From contig NZ_JNXI01000002.1 of assembly GCF_000717055.1 (NCBI RefSeq), positions 372,001 through 436,000 on the forward strand: 64,000 bases of DNA. Reading direction: 5' to 3'. The stretch's first letter is position 1. Each line of letters starts with the position of its first letter. The position numbers were made by a program, and so were the translations under genes. The notes under the pieces were generated by a model. The model made no database searches and was not told the DNA's origin. It saw only the letters and a program-made list of their open reading frames with translations. Source of the stretch: Streptomyces iakyrus (GTDB lineage: Bacteria; Actinomycetota; Actinomycetes; Streptomycetales; Streptomycetaceae). This document shows positions 45,464 through 54,190 of the stretch, piece by piece.

Positions 45464-46346
45464 TTCGACGACCGTCGCCAAGGACGGCAACGATCTCGCC
45501 GGGCTGGAGGCGGGCCTCGACGCGCTGGAGACGCGGCAGACGGGCCGGACCCCGTTCCGGCAGACCTTCACCGAGAAGATCCTGCCGCCCGTCCTCGCCG
45601 TCGCGCTGGTGCTGGCGGTCTGGCAGGCGCTCGTCTCGTTCAAGGTCGTCGACGACCCGACCAAGCTGCCCGCGCCGTCCGCGGTGTGGGACGTCGTCCA
45701 GACCGCATGGCTCCAGGGCGAGCTGCTCGGCTACATCTGGACCAGCGTCTCGCGCGGCCTGCTCGGCTTCTGCTTCGCCCTGCTGATCGGCACACCGCTG
45801 GGCCTGATCGTGGCCCGGGTGAAGTTCGTCCGCGCGGCGATCGGCCCGATCCTGTCGGGCCTGCAGTCCCTGCCGTCGGTCGCCTGGGTGCCGCCGGCGG
45901 TGATCTGGCTGGGCCTGAACAACTCGATGATGTACGCGGTGATCCTGCTCGGCGCGGTCCCGTCCATCGCCAACGGCCTGGTCTCCGGCGTCGACCAGGT
46001 GCCCCCGCTGTTCCTGCGCGCGGGCCGCACGCTCGGCGCGACGGGCCTGAAGGGCACCTGGCACATCGTCCTGCCCGCCGCCCTGCCCGGCTATGTGGCG
46101 GGCCTCAAGCAGGGCTGGGCCTTCTCCTGGCGCTCCCTGATGGCCGCCGAGATCATCGCGTCCTTCCCCGACCTCGGTGTCGGCCTCGGCCAGCTGCTGG
46201 AGAACGGCCGCAACGCCAGCGACATGGCCATGGTCTTCGAGGCGATCCTGCTCATCCTGATCGTCGGCATCGCCATCGACCTGCTGATCTTCAGCCCGCT
46301 GGAGCGGTGGGTGCTGCGCAGCCGCGGACTGCTGGTGAAGAACTGA
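45450..46346 (+). CDS. ssuC: Sulfonate-type ABC transporter permease
   Basis: 298 residues with a long cytoplasmic N-terminus (about 50) and about six membrane helices. The EAA-type loop is visible as RAGRTLGATGLKGTWHIVLPAALPG, as in SsuC/TauC. GGGGAG precedes the ATG. Completes the importer with the lipoprotein and ATPase. Confidence 0.9.
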   Translation: MASTDSTTVAKDGNDLAGLEAGLDALETRQTGRTPFRQTFTEKILPPVLAVALVLAVWQALVSFKVVDDPTKLPAPSAVWDVVQTAWLQGELLGYIWTSVSRGLLGFCFALLIGTPLGLIVARVKFVRAAIGPILSGLQSLPSVAWVPPAVIWLGLNNSMMYAVILLGAVPSIANGLVSGVDQVPPLFLRAGRTLGATGLKGTWHIVLPAALPGYVAGLKQGWAFSWRSLMAAEIIASFPDLGVGLGQLLENGRNASDMAMVFEAILLILIVGIAIDLLIFSPLERWVLRSRGLLVKN

Positions 46347-46351
46347 GTCCC

Positions 46352-47092
46352 ATGACGAACAAGCCCGTCCTCCTCGTCATCGCCCACGGCAGCCGCGACC
46401 CGCGGCATGCCGCGACGGTGCACGCCCTGGTACGCCGGGTGCGCGCGACGCGCCCCGACGTACGGGTGGAGACCGGCTTCCTGGACTTCAACGTCCCCTC
46501 GGTGCAGGGGGTCCTGGAGTCCCTGGCGGTGCAGGGCGTGCGTGACGTCGTCGCCCTGCCCCTGCTCCTCACCCGGGCGTTCCACGCGAAGGCGGACATC
46601 CCGGCGGTCCTCGCGGACGCGCCCCCGCAGCTGCGCATCCACCAGGCGGACGTCCTGGGCCCCTCCCCCCTGCTCCTGGCAGCACTGGAACGGCGCCTGT
46701 ACGAGGCGGGCCTGACGCCTGCCGACAAGTCCTCGACCGGGGTCGTCCTGGCCTCGGCGGGGTCCACCGACCCGGAGGCGATCGCAGTGATCGCAGAAAT
46801 CGCGCGGGAGTGGCGGCACACCGGCTGGTGCGCCGTGCGGCCTGCGTTCGCCTCCGCATCCCTCCCGCGCACGGAGGACGCCGTCCGCGAACTCCGCACC
46901 CTCGGCTGCACCCGCGTCGCCGTCGCCCCCTACGTCCTGGCCCCCGGCTTCCTCCCGGACCGCATCGCCCGGGGCGCCAAGCGGGCGGACGTCCTGGCGG
47001 ACGTCCTGGGTCCGGCGCCGGAGGTGGCGCGCGTCGTGCTGGAACGGTACGAGGCGGCACGGATGCCGCTGCCGTCGGCCGTGAGCGCCTGA
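46352..47092 (+). CDS. sirB: Sirohydrochlorin chelatase (CbiX/SirB type)
   Basis: Inserts iron (or cobalt) into sirohydrochlorin. 246 residues in two CbiX-like halves. The metal-site histidines are visible in IAHGSRDP near the N-terminus and in LLTRAFHAKADIP. As last gene of the sulfur operon, 5 nt after the permease, it most likely makes the siroheme needed by the sulfite reductase encoded at its start. Confidence 0.88.
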   Translation: MTNKPVLLVIAHGSRDPRHAATVHALVRRVRATRPDVRVETGFLDFNVPSVQGVLESLAVQGVRDVVALPLLLTRAFHAKADIPAVLADAPPQLRIHQADVLGPSPLLLAALERRLYEAGLTPADKSSTGVVLASAGSTDPEAIAVIAEIAREWRHTGWCAVRPAFASASLPRTEDAVRELRTLGCTRVAVAPYVLAPGFLPDRIARGAKRADVLADVLGPAPEVARVVLERYEAARMPLPSAVSA

Positions 47093-47166
47093 CGACTTCC
47101 CTGCCCCGCCCTGCCCGGTCCGCGACCGGCCGGCCCCCGTGCCCGTCCCGGGCCCTTCGATCGGCC

Positions 47167-47194
47167 TTGTGCCCGGCGGGTGATCGGGTAGCGT
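47167..47194 (+). promoter_or_regulatory. Candidate promoter of the caspase-NACHT-WD40 gene
   Basis: TTGTGC at 47167-47172 and TAGCGT at 47189-47194, spacer 16 nt, both fitting the main vegetative sigma consensus. It starts 75 nt after the sirohydrochlorin chelatase stop and lies about 63 nt before the TTG start, so the conflict-type genes can be transcribed independently of the sulfur operon. Confidence 0.5.
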
Positions 47195-47256
47195 CGGAGA
47201 GCGACGCTGACCACTCGCCCCGGCGCCGCTTTGAAACCAGGCGCCTGGGAGGCCAC

Positions 47257-50200
47257 TTGGAGAGCGAGACCCGGCAGCCGGCAGCTCCTGACGTCACCGT
47301 GCTGTCGATCGGTGTGGGGAGCTTCGACGACGGCGCCGACCTTGAAGAACTCGGTTTCGTTGCGGGGCGGATGCGCGAGCTGGAGGAGGCCTTCGACCGG
47401 CTCGGCGCCACGGTCGGCACGTCGCTCGATCCGACGGAGATCGAGGTGGAGGCGCTCCTGCGCGGGCAGCTCGTCGACAGTCCCCCGGTTTCCGGTGTCG
47501 TGGTCGTCCATCTCATCGGGCACGGCAGGATCGACCGGGGTCACCGGCTGTCCTTCGTCGCCCGCGACAACCGCGAGGTGGACGTCGACCGGTGGATCGA
47601 GAAGGCGCAGCAGGAGATCGAGCGCGGCGGCAAGCGGCACCGTGTCGTCTTCCTCGTCGACACCTGCTCGGCCGGCGTCGCGACGGGCAGGCAACCGTTC
47701 ACCGAGATCGACGCGGACCGGGGCGTCTGGGCCCTGGGCGCCGCCGTCAGCAACTCCCCCACGGAGCAGGGCCGGTTCAGCAGCAGGATCGCCGCGGCCC
47801 TGCACCGGCTGGCGGACCTGGACCTCCACATCGACGAGGAGTCGATCGGCTTCAGCCGGTTCGTCCGCGAACTGATCCGGGTGATCCGCAGCGATCCGGC
47901 CGACCAGCGCCTCTCCCTCGGCTTCAGTGTGGAACTGGGGGACGCCGACTGGCCGTTCCTGCCGAATCCCCGTCTGGTCTCCCTGACCCCGGAGCAGCTT
48001 CAGGCCCGGCGGCGCTCGCTGGGCCACGTCCCCGGCGAGGGCGATCCCGGCCGGCGGACCGACGACACCGCCTACTTCGCCGACCGCGCCTCGGGCCGCG
48101 GCCTCGTCCCCGTAGACACCGGCACCGGCTTCTTCTCCGGCCGCACCGCGGAACTCACCCGCTATATGGAGTGGCTGTCCGGGGCAGGTCCTCTGCTGAC
48201 CGTCACGGGTGCGGCCGGTGCGGGGAAGTCAGGGCTCCTGGGGGTCATCGTGTGTGCAGCGGACCCGGGACTGCGCCGGCGCTTCCGCGAGCTGTGGGAA
48301 TCGTCCGGGCTCGACCTGCCCGAGGTGCCGGACGTCGTCGCGGTGCATGCGCGGCAGCGGTCGGCCCGGCAAGTGGTCGAAGCCATCTCGTCCGTGGTGG
48401 GGGCGCGGGGGCCGAAGCAGGCGGATGACCAGGAAGCGGGCGGCCGGGAGTGGAGCGCGCCGCCTCAGACGGCCGAAGCGCTGCGCTTCCTGCTGGACCG
48501 GGAGCAGAAGAACCGCCTCATCGTGCTCGACGCCGTGGACGAGTCCACCGAGCCGCAGGCGGTTCTCCGTCTCGTGGCCGAGCTTCTGGCACCTCGTGCA
48601 GTGGGTGGGCAGACCCTCCGCGTGCCGTGCAGGATCCTGCTGGGCGGCCGCCGGGAAGTGGTCACCGCGCTGTCGGCGCTGGAGGAGGCGGCCGACATCG
48701 ACGGCGTCCACATCGATCTGGATTCCGCTGAACCCGCCGCGGTCGAGCAGGACGTCCAGCGCTACATCCAGCGGCTCCTCGCCACCCGGGAGCCCTACGC
48801 CACGGGCGAGTCCTCTCCGTTCACCGGACTGCTCGCCAGGAAGGGCGCGGCACACATCGTGCGCGGCGGGCGACCGGACGAACCGTGGGGTCCGTTCCTG
48901 CTCGCCGGTCTGTACGTGCATTTCCTGCTGACCCTGAAGTACCCGCCCCGCGACGAGGTGGGTGCCGACATGTACGCGAAGGCGGCGTCGCCCGATCTGC
49001 CGGCGCTGCTGGAATCGATCCTGAAGACACGGCGCGACGACTACCCGCACATGCGGGCGGTGCTCGCGGTGCTGGCCCGTTCTCGCGGTGACGGCATGCC
49101 ACGCACGACCCTGAAGCGCTGCTTGCGGGCTCTGGGCGTCGACGCCCTCGACGAACGGCACTTCCAGGACACCCTGTGGGAGGCCTCGCCCTTCCTGCGG
49201 TACGGGAGCGACCCGCAGAGCGGGGAGACGCTGTACCGGCTTTTCCACCAGGGTCTGGTCGATTACCTCCACGGCCATCCGACGAGTGAGGAGCCGCTGG
49301 AGGAGGCGGGAAGCCTCGCTCTCGAAGGAAGACTGCTGTCGGAGCTCATCGGGCCGTACACGTCGGACGAGCCGGGGCAGGGCGACTCGTGGGAGGCCGC
49401 CGAGAGCGAACCGTACGCGCTGCGGCACGCGTTGGGGCATGCCGCACGGGCACGCTCCGTAGCGCACGCCGAATCCCTGCTCGCCGATCCGTACTTCCTC
49501 GTCCGGTTCGACCTCCGTGAGGACCATCGCGCTCTCGACCTCGTCCACTCGGTGCAGGCTTCGGACTTTCTGCGACTGCTCAGTGCTTCGTGGGCCACCC
49601 ACGCTCGGTTGCACGGTGCCGCCGAACGCGCGTCGGTGTTCGCCTTCGACGCCGACCGGCTGGGACTGCCGGACGCCAGGGAGCGGTTCGGCCGTATCGC
49701 GCAGGAGGTCGCCGTCCGGCCCGGGAATGCGACGTACTCGCTCCTGTGGTCACGCGGCGGTCCCGTGAACTCCAGCAGCCGCTCGGTCACGACCGCGGGC
49801 AGCGCGGTGTACGACATCGCGTTCTCCCCGGACGGCTCGCTGCTCGCTGCGACGACCAACCGCGGTGTGCAGGTGCTGGAGACGGAGACGTGGCGGTCTG
49901 TTGCACCGCTCTTCGGCAGGACGCCACCCGCCGGGGTCCACAAGGTGGCCTTCTCCCCCGACGGCCGCCTGCTCGCCTTCTCCCGGAACTCCTTCACACG
50001 AAGCGTGCAGCTGTGGGACGTGGAGAACCGCGTGCCGGCCGGGCCGCCCTGGGAGTGCAGAACCGGCATGGTACGGGCGCTCGCCTTCTCGTCCGACAGC
50101 CGATGGCTCGCGGTCGTGAGCGAGGAACTCGGCGTCTCCGTGTGGGACATCACCGGTGACTGCCCGTCCGAGGAGGCGCGGTGGGACCTCGGGGAAACGG

Positions 50201-51192
50201 ACGACTTCACCAGAGTCCGTGCTGTGGCCTTCAGCCCCAAGGGGCATCTGCTGGCAGTGTGTTCTTCCAACGGCACGACTCTCTGGGACGTCGCGGGCGG
50301 TGACCGCACACTCGTGGACGGTGAGGGGTACATCCGGTCGGTCTGCTTCTCCCCCGATGGCGGCCTCGTGGCGGTGGCGGCCCAGCGCCGCGTCGCCCTG
50401 TACTCGGTGGCCACGCGCACCCAAGTCGGCAGCGTGGATGTGCCGAATGGGAACGACCTGGCCTTCACCTGCGACGGGAGCCTGCTGGTCGTAGGCGGCT
50501 GGAGGGAGTTCCACGTCATCGACACGGCGTCGATGCACGTCGTCAACCGGTTGCCGGTCGCGGCCAGGTCGTCCTCCATCGCCATGCATCCCGACACGTC
50601 GGTCCTCGTGAGCGGTGATGAGGACGGTCATCTGCGGCTGTGGAAAAGCCTCACCGGAGAGGCGCGTCTGCCGGAGCTGCCGCGCTTCCACGAGGGCGTC
50701 GTCGGTTCACCCGACGGGCGCTTCATCGCTGTCCAGGATGTCGGCAACAGGTTGCTCAGTCTGCGGAACCCGGTCACCGGCGAGGAGATCGTCAGCTGGC
50801 CCTGGGCGGAGCCGCTGGCACATCTGGCAAGCTCGCCCGACGGTTCCCTCCTGGCCGCCAGGTCGTTGCAGCGACTGCGCGTCTTCCCGACCGACCCGGC
50901 GCTCCTGACGGACTTCAGAAGCGTCTTTCTGTCCGACGATCCTGCCTCCTTGCTGCCGCTCGTCTTCTCTCCTGACAGCAGGCTCATCGGCGTGGCCCTC
51001 GGACAGCGAGGGAACGTTCAGTTCGTCGAGGTCCGGGAGGCCCGGACCCTGGCTCTCTGCGCCAGGATCCCGGTCGCCGGGCAGCTGTCCTCGTTCGGGT
51101 TCGCCGGCCCTCAGCTCGTCTACGTCGTCGTCGACGGCGCCCTCGGCACCTACAGCTGCACTCCCCCGGACCCGGAGGCCCCGCTGCCATGA
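47257..51192 (+). CDS. Caspase-like / NACHT NTPase / WD40 protein
   Basis: A 1311-residue soluble multidomain protein. Residues 12-235: caspase-like (peptidase C14) fold with catalytic His89 (HLIGHGR) and Cys137 (LVDTCSAG). Residues about 290-600: P-loop NTPase of the NACHT/STAND type, Walker A GAAGAGKS (318-325) and Walker B LIVLDAVDE (421-429). An alpha-helical linker follows, and from about 838 to the end a WD40 propeller of about ten or eleven blades (AFSPDGSLLA and variants). By family knowledge the propeller senses a trigger, the NTPase oligomerises and the protease domain acts. TTG 47257 follows GGGAGG. Overlaps the hydrolase gene by 4 nt. Confidence 0.88.
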   Translation: MESETRQPAAPDVTVLSIGVGSFDDGADLEELGFVAGRMRELEEAFDRLGATVGTSLDPTEIEVEALLRGQLVDSPPVSGVVVVHLIGHGRIDRGHRLSFVARDNREVDVDRWIEKAQQEIERGGKRHRVVFLVDTCSAGVATGRQPFTEIDADRGVWALGAAVSNSPTEQGRFSSRIAAALHRLADLDLHIDEESIGFSRFVRELIRVIRSDPADQRLSLGFSVELGDADWPFLPNPRLVSLTPEQLQARRRSLGHVPGEGDPGRRTDDTAYFADRASGRGLVPVDTGTGFFSGRTAELTRYMEWLSGAGPLLTVTGAAGAGKSGLLGVIVCAADPGLRRRFRELWESSGLDLPEVPDVVAVHARQRSARQVVEAISSVVGARGPKQADDQEAGGREWSAPPQTAEALRFLLDREQKNRLIVLDAVDESTEPQAVLRLVAELLAPRAVGGQTLRVPCRILLGGRREVVTALSALEEAADIDGVHIDLDSAEPAAVEQDVQRYIQRLLATREPYATGESSPFTGLLARKGAAHIVRGGRPDEPWGPFLLAGLYVHFLLTLKYPPRDEVGADMYAKAASPDLPALLESILKTRRDDYPHMRAVLAVLARSRGDGMPRTTLKRCLRALGVDALDERHFQDTLWEASPFLRYGSDPQSGETLYRLFHQGLVDYLHGHPTSEEPLEEAGSLALEGRLLSELIGPYTSDEPGQGDSWEAAESEPYALRHALGHAARARSVAHAESLLADPYFLVRFDLREDHRALDLVHSVQASDFLRLLSASWATHARLHGAAERASVFAFDADRLGLPDARERFGRIAQEVAVRPGNATYSLLWSRGGPVNSSSRSVTTAGSAVYDIAFSPDGSLLAATTNRGVQVLETETWRSVAPLFGRTPPAGVHKVAFSPDGRLLAFSRNSFTRSVQLWDVENRVPAGPPWECRTGMVRALAFSSDSRWLAVVSEELGVSVWDITGDCPSEEARWDLGETDDFTRVRAVAFSPKGHLLAVCSSNGTTLWDVAGGDRTLVDGEGYIRSVCFSPDGGLVAVAAQRRVALYSVATRTQVGSVDVPNGNDLAFTCDGSLLVVGGWREFHVIDTASMHVVNRLPVAARSSSIAMHPDTSVLVSGDEDGHLRLWKSLTGEARLPELPRFHEGVVGSPDGRFIAVQDVGNRLLSLRNPVTGEEIVSWPWAEPLAHLASSPDGSLLAARSLQRLRVFPTDPALLTDFRSVFLSDDPASLLPLVFSPDSRLIGVALGQRGNVQFVEVREARTLALCARIPVAGQLSSFGFAGPQLVYVVVDGALGTYSCTPPDPEAPLP

Positions 51193-51998
51193 CCCGCCTC
51201 CTCGGCATCCACGGCGTCCGCAACTACAAAGCCGCCGACACCACCCCCGGCCTCGGCGCCAAGCGCCTGCGTGCGGACTGGCTCGAAGCGCTGGGCGACA
51301 GGGTCCCCGGGCTCGATATCGAAACGGCGTACTACGCCGACCTCCTGCGCAGTGAGCGGCAGAGTGACGAGCTGGACGACGCCGATGTGGTGCTGATCGA
51401 GCAGTGGGCGCTGGCCTGGGGGGTCGACCCGAGCGGTGTGCAGGGGCGGGCGACCGGCTGGGTCCGGTGGGTGTGCGGGCAGGTCGCTCGGCGATCCGGG
51501 CAGCGCCCGGCGGTCGTCGAGAGGACGGTCCGGATGTTCTTTCCCGAGGTGGGACGTTACTTCGCCGGCCGGCGTGCGGCGGTGCGCGAGCGGGTGCGGG
51601 ACGCACTCCTCCGGCACCGGCCCGACATCGTCGTCGCGCACTCGCTGGGCAGCGTCGTCGCCTACGAGGCCCTGCACGGACTGGCGGACGAACTGGACGT
51701 GAGGCTGCTGCTCACGCTCGGCTCGCCGCTGGCGCTCCCCCACGCGGTGTTCCACCGCCTCGACCCCGGCCCGCGCGACGGGAAGGGCACGCGGCCCGCG
51801 GTCGTGCGGCGGTGGGTGAACGTCGCCGATGCCGGGGACTTCGTGGCCATCCCCAAGGGGGAACTGGCCCGGGTGTTCACGGGTGTCGAGGAACTGCCGG
51901 AGATCAGCATCGCGCCGGCCTGGCCGCACGGCGTGCGCGACTACCTGCGCCACCGCACGGTGGCCGAAACCATCACGGCGGGCTTGCGGGCGGGGTGA
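51189..51998 (+). CDS. Alpha/beta-hydrolase paired with the NACHT protein
   Basis: 269 residues, cytoplasmic. Begins LLGIHGVRN (oxyanion region) and has the nucleophile elbow AHSLGS with Ser152; candidate acid and base are the Asp in NVADAGDF and the His in WPHGVRDY. It resembles PGAP1/lipase-like serine hydrolases. The ATG overlaps the stop of the caspase-NACHT-WD40 gene (ATGA), so the two are translated together. It may be the effector (lipase, esterase or peptidase) or a substrate of the caspase domain. It ends 3 nt from the convergent GvpL/F gene. Confidence 0.85.
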   Translation: MTRLLGIHGVRNYKAADTTPGLGAKRLRADWLEALGDRVPGLDIETAYYADLLRSERQSDELDDADVVLIEQWALAWGVDPSGVQGRATGWVRWVCGQVARRSGQRPAVVERTVRMFFPEVGRYFAGRRAAVRERVRDALLRHRPDIVVAHSLGSVVAYEALHGLADELDVRLLLTLGSPLALPHAVFHRLDPGPRDGKGTRPAVVRRWVNVADAGDFVAIPKGELARVFTGVEELPEISIAPAWPHGVRDYLRHRTVAETITAGLRAG

Positions 51999-52001
51999 CC
52001 G

Positions 52002-52829
52002 TCACGCGGCCGGTTCCTCGTGGGGTTCCGGCTGGAGCGCGAAGGAGTACGGGGCCCACGGGCCGGTGACCTCCACGCGGAGGCCGGGCACGCCCTGGGC
52101 GGCCGCCAGGATGCCCGCGCGGAAGGCGACGACTCGGTCGGCCGGGACGAGGTAGGCGTCGTTGGCGACGTTGGTGCCGGGGGCCGTGCCCGCCAGGCTG
52201 CCGCGTTCGGGGGTGTGGGCGACGCGGTCGACGGCGAGGGCGCCGGCCGTGTCGGTGAGGCGGGCGGCGGCCTGGGCGACCGTGCGCCAGGCCTCCTCGT
52301 TGCGGCGCTGTCTGCGGCGGCGGATCACCTGGTAGGCGCGGCCCACCCCGATGCCGGTGACCGGGTCCTGGACGGGCTCCGGGCCGTCCTCGGGCGGGGT
52401 GATGTCCGGGGCCGCGTAGATCTTGACGCCGAGTTCGACATGGCCCGTGAGGCGGTCGAGGAGGGAGAGGAAGTACCCGCGGCGGGTGTCGAGGGCCTGC
52501 CGGGCGCGGTCCTCGTCGCGGTAGACGGTGGCCAGGCGCAGGGGCAGTACGGCGGCGCCCGAGGCGACCAGGGCGGCCACCACGGCGTGGTGGGTACGGA
52601 CCGTCGACTCCAGCCAGTCCACGTCCGCGAGGTGCGCCTGGAGTGGAGCGTCGGCGTAGTCGGCCGGCGGGACGTGGCCCACGGCGAAGGCGAGCTGGGG
52701 GCCGCTGACGGCCGGGTCGACCAGGTGGATCGGCTCTCCGGCGACACCGCGCAGGTGGGCCGTGGCCGCCGCGGCCTCGGGGGTGCGGCGCAGGACCGCG
52801 TAGGTGTAGACGAGGTTCGTGTCGCTCAT
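52002..52829 (-). CDS. GvpL/GvpF-family gas vesicle protein
   Basis: 275 residues of the GvpL/F type (VYTYAVLRR at the start; WLESTVRTHHAVVAALVASGAAVLPLRLATVY; ELGVKIY; GVGRAYQVIRRRRQRR). In vesicle-forming bacteria such proteins join the nascent shell, but no gvpA, gvpO or other vesicle gene is seen nearby, so it may be a stray paralogue with another use. ATG 52829; divergent from the transglutaminase-like gene. Confidence 0.82.
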   Translation of the reverse strand: MSDTNLVYTYAVLRRTPEAAAATAHLRGVAGEPIHLVDPAVSGPQLAFAVGHVPPADYADAPLQAHLADVDWLESTVRTHHAVVAALVASGAAVLPLRLATVYRDEDRARQALDTRRGYFLSLLDRLTGHVELGVKIYAAPDITPPEDGPEPVQDPVTGIGVGRAYQVIRRRRQRRNEEAWRTVAQAAARLTDTAGALAVDRVAHTPERGSLAGTAPGTNVANDAYLVPADRVVAFRAGILAAAQGVPGLRVEVTGPWAPYSFALQPEPHEEPAA

Positions 52830-52977
52830 GACTGCGGGCTCCTGTCGGTCGCCGTGCGATTCCTCTCGCGAGACTCCGTTCTCGTGCCGTCCGTAGGTAC
52901 GCAGGGCGCGGCGGAGGCGTTCACAGGAACGGCTGGTGCGTTGACCTTGCCCCAGGGGCAGGGCCGAGGGTCGCGGC

Positions 52978-53835
52978 ATGAACGAGGACTTCTTTCTGCG
53001 GCAGACGCCGTACAGCGATCCCGGGGACCTCGACACGGGGGGCCTGCCCCGCGAGCCGCGCACCCTGGCCGCGATGGTCAGAGGCCTGGTGGTCCACCGG
53101 GGCGAGGGCGGCCGCTTCGGGTACACCGTGCCCGAGGAGCGGCTGCACCACGACGCCGAGTCCCGGTACGTCACGGAGATCGTGCGGCTCCTGCGGGAGC
53201 GCGGAGACACCCCGCTCACCGAACGGCGGGCGCCCGACGGGAGGTTCGTGGGGACCTGCCGGGACTTCTCACTGCTGCTGTGCTCGCTGCTGCGGGCCAC
53301 GGGGACGCCCGCGCGCCTGCGCTGCGGGTTCGCCGGCTACTTCGCCGACGGCTGGTACGAGGACCACTGGGTCACAGAGTACCGGGCGCGGGACGGCGGT
53401 TGGCGGCTGGCCGACGCTCAGGTCCACAGCGGGTACGACGTGCCCTTCGACCCGATGGACGTACCGCGGGACGCCTTCCTGGTGGCCGGTGAGGTCTGGC
53501 GGGCCTGCCGCGAGGGGCGGGTGGACCCGCAGACGTGCGGCTTCGGCTCTGTCGAAGGACTGCGCGGCCTGTGGTTCGTACGGGGCAACGTCCTACGCGA
53601 CCTGGCCGCGCTGAACGGCGTGGAGCTGCTCCCCTGGGACGGCTGGGAGCCGGGGCTCCGCAAGGGCCCGCCGCTCACCGAGGACGATCTCGCGGCGGCC
53701 GACGCGGTCGCCGCGGCCCGCTCCGAGCACGACTGGCCGCGGCTCTTCGCGGACCCGCGGCTGACCGTGCCGGCCGAGATCACGTCGTACACGTCCTGGC
53801 TGGGGGACCGCCGGGTCAGGTTGCCCGTGCGCTGA
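52978..53835 (+). CDS. Transglutaminase-like domain protein
   Basis: 285 residues. The papain-like triad is visible as Cys94 (GTCRDFS), His130 (EDHWVTEY) and Asp146 (LADAQV). Bacterial members are proteases or amidases more often than cross-linkers. No signal peptide, so cytoplasmic. The 3' end overlaps the convergent DUF4440-like gene by 20 nt. Confidence 0.82.
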   Translation: MNEDFFLRQTPYSDPGDLDTGGLPREPRTLAAMVRGLVVHRGEGGRFGYTVPEERLHHDAESRYVTEIVRLLRERGDTPLTERRAPDGRFVGTCRDFSLLLCSLLRATGTPARLRCGFAGYFADGWYEDHWVTEYRARDGGWRLADAQVHSGYDVPFDPMDVPRDAFLVAGEVWRACREGRVDPQTCGFGSVEGLRGLWFVRGNVLRDLAALNGVELLPWDGWEPGLRKGPPLTEDDLAAADAVAAARSEHDWPRLFADPRLTVPAEITSYTSWLGDRRVRLPVR

Positions 53836-54190
53836 ACGGCGTCGCCTGGTGGAACCAGAGCAGCCAGCGGCCCTCCGTGCGCCGCCACAGCGAACTGCGG
53901 TGGGCGTGGCTGCCGTCGTACTCGGTGTCGTAGGTGAGGTGCACCAGGTCCGGGGCGAGCTGCACGCCTCTCAGGGCGGAGACGGTGACGGGCTCGGCGC
54001 CGGACTCGGCGGTGGCGGCCAGGGAGGCGATGATGGCGGCCCGGCTCCAGTGCCGGCCGGAGGCTCCGAACTCGTGGAAGTCGGGGTGCAGCAGCGCCCC
54101 GACCCGCTCGGGCGACCGGCGGACCTTCGGGGTGAGCAGGGCGAGTTCGCCCTCCATCGCGGACTCGACGGCCGGGTTGCGCTCAGGCAC
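53816..54190 (-). CDS. DUF4440/NTF2-like protein
   Basis: 124 residues with the cone-shaped NTF2-like pattern: an N-terminal helix (AVESAMEGELALLTP), RSPERVGALLHPDFHEFGASG and a C-terminal curved sheet (LVHLTYDTEYDG; WRRTEGRWLLWFHQATPF). Function of such small proteins varies and is unknown here. The GTG start overlaps the stop of the DUF1697 gene by 8 nt, so the two are probably co-translated. Confidence 0.78.
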   Translation of the reverse strand: MPERNPAVESAMEGELALLTPKVRRSPERVGALLHPDFHEFGASGRHWSRAAIIASLAATAESGAEPVTVSALRGVQLAPDLVHLTYDTEYDGSHAHRSSLWRRTEGRWLLWFHQATPFSARAT

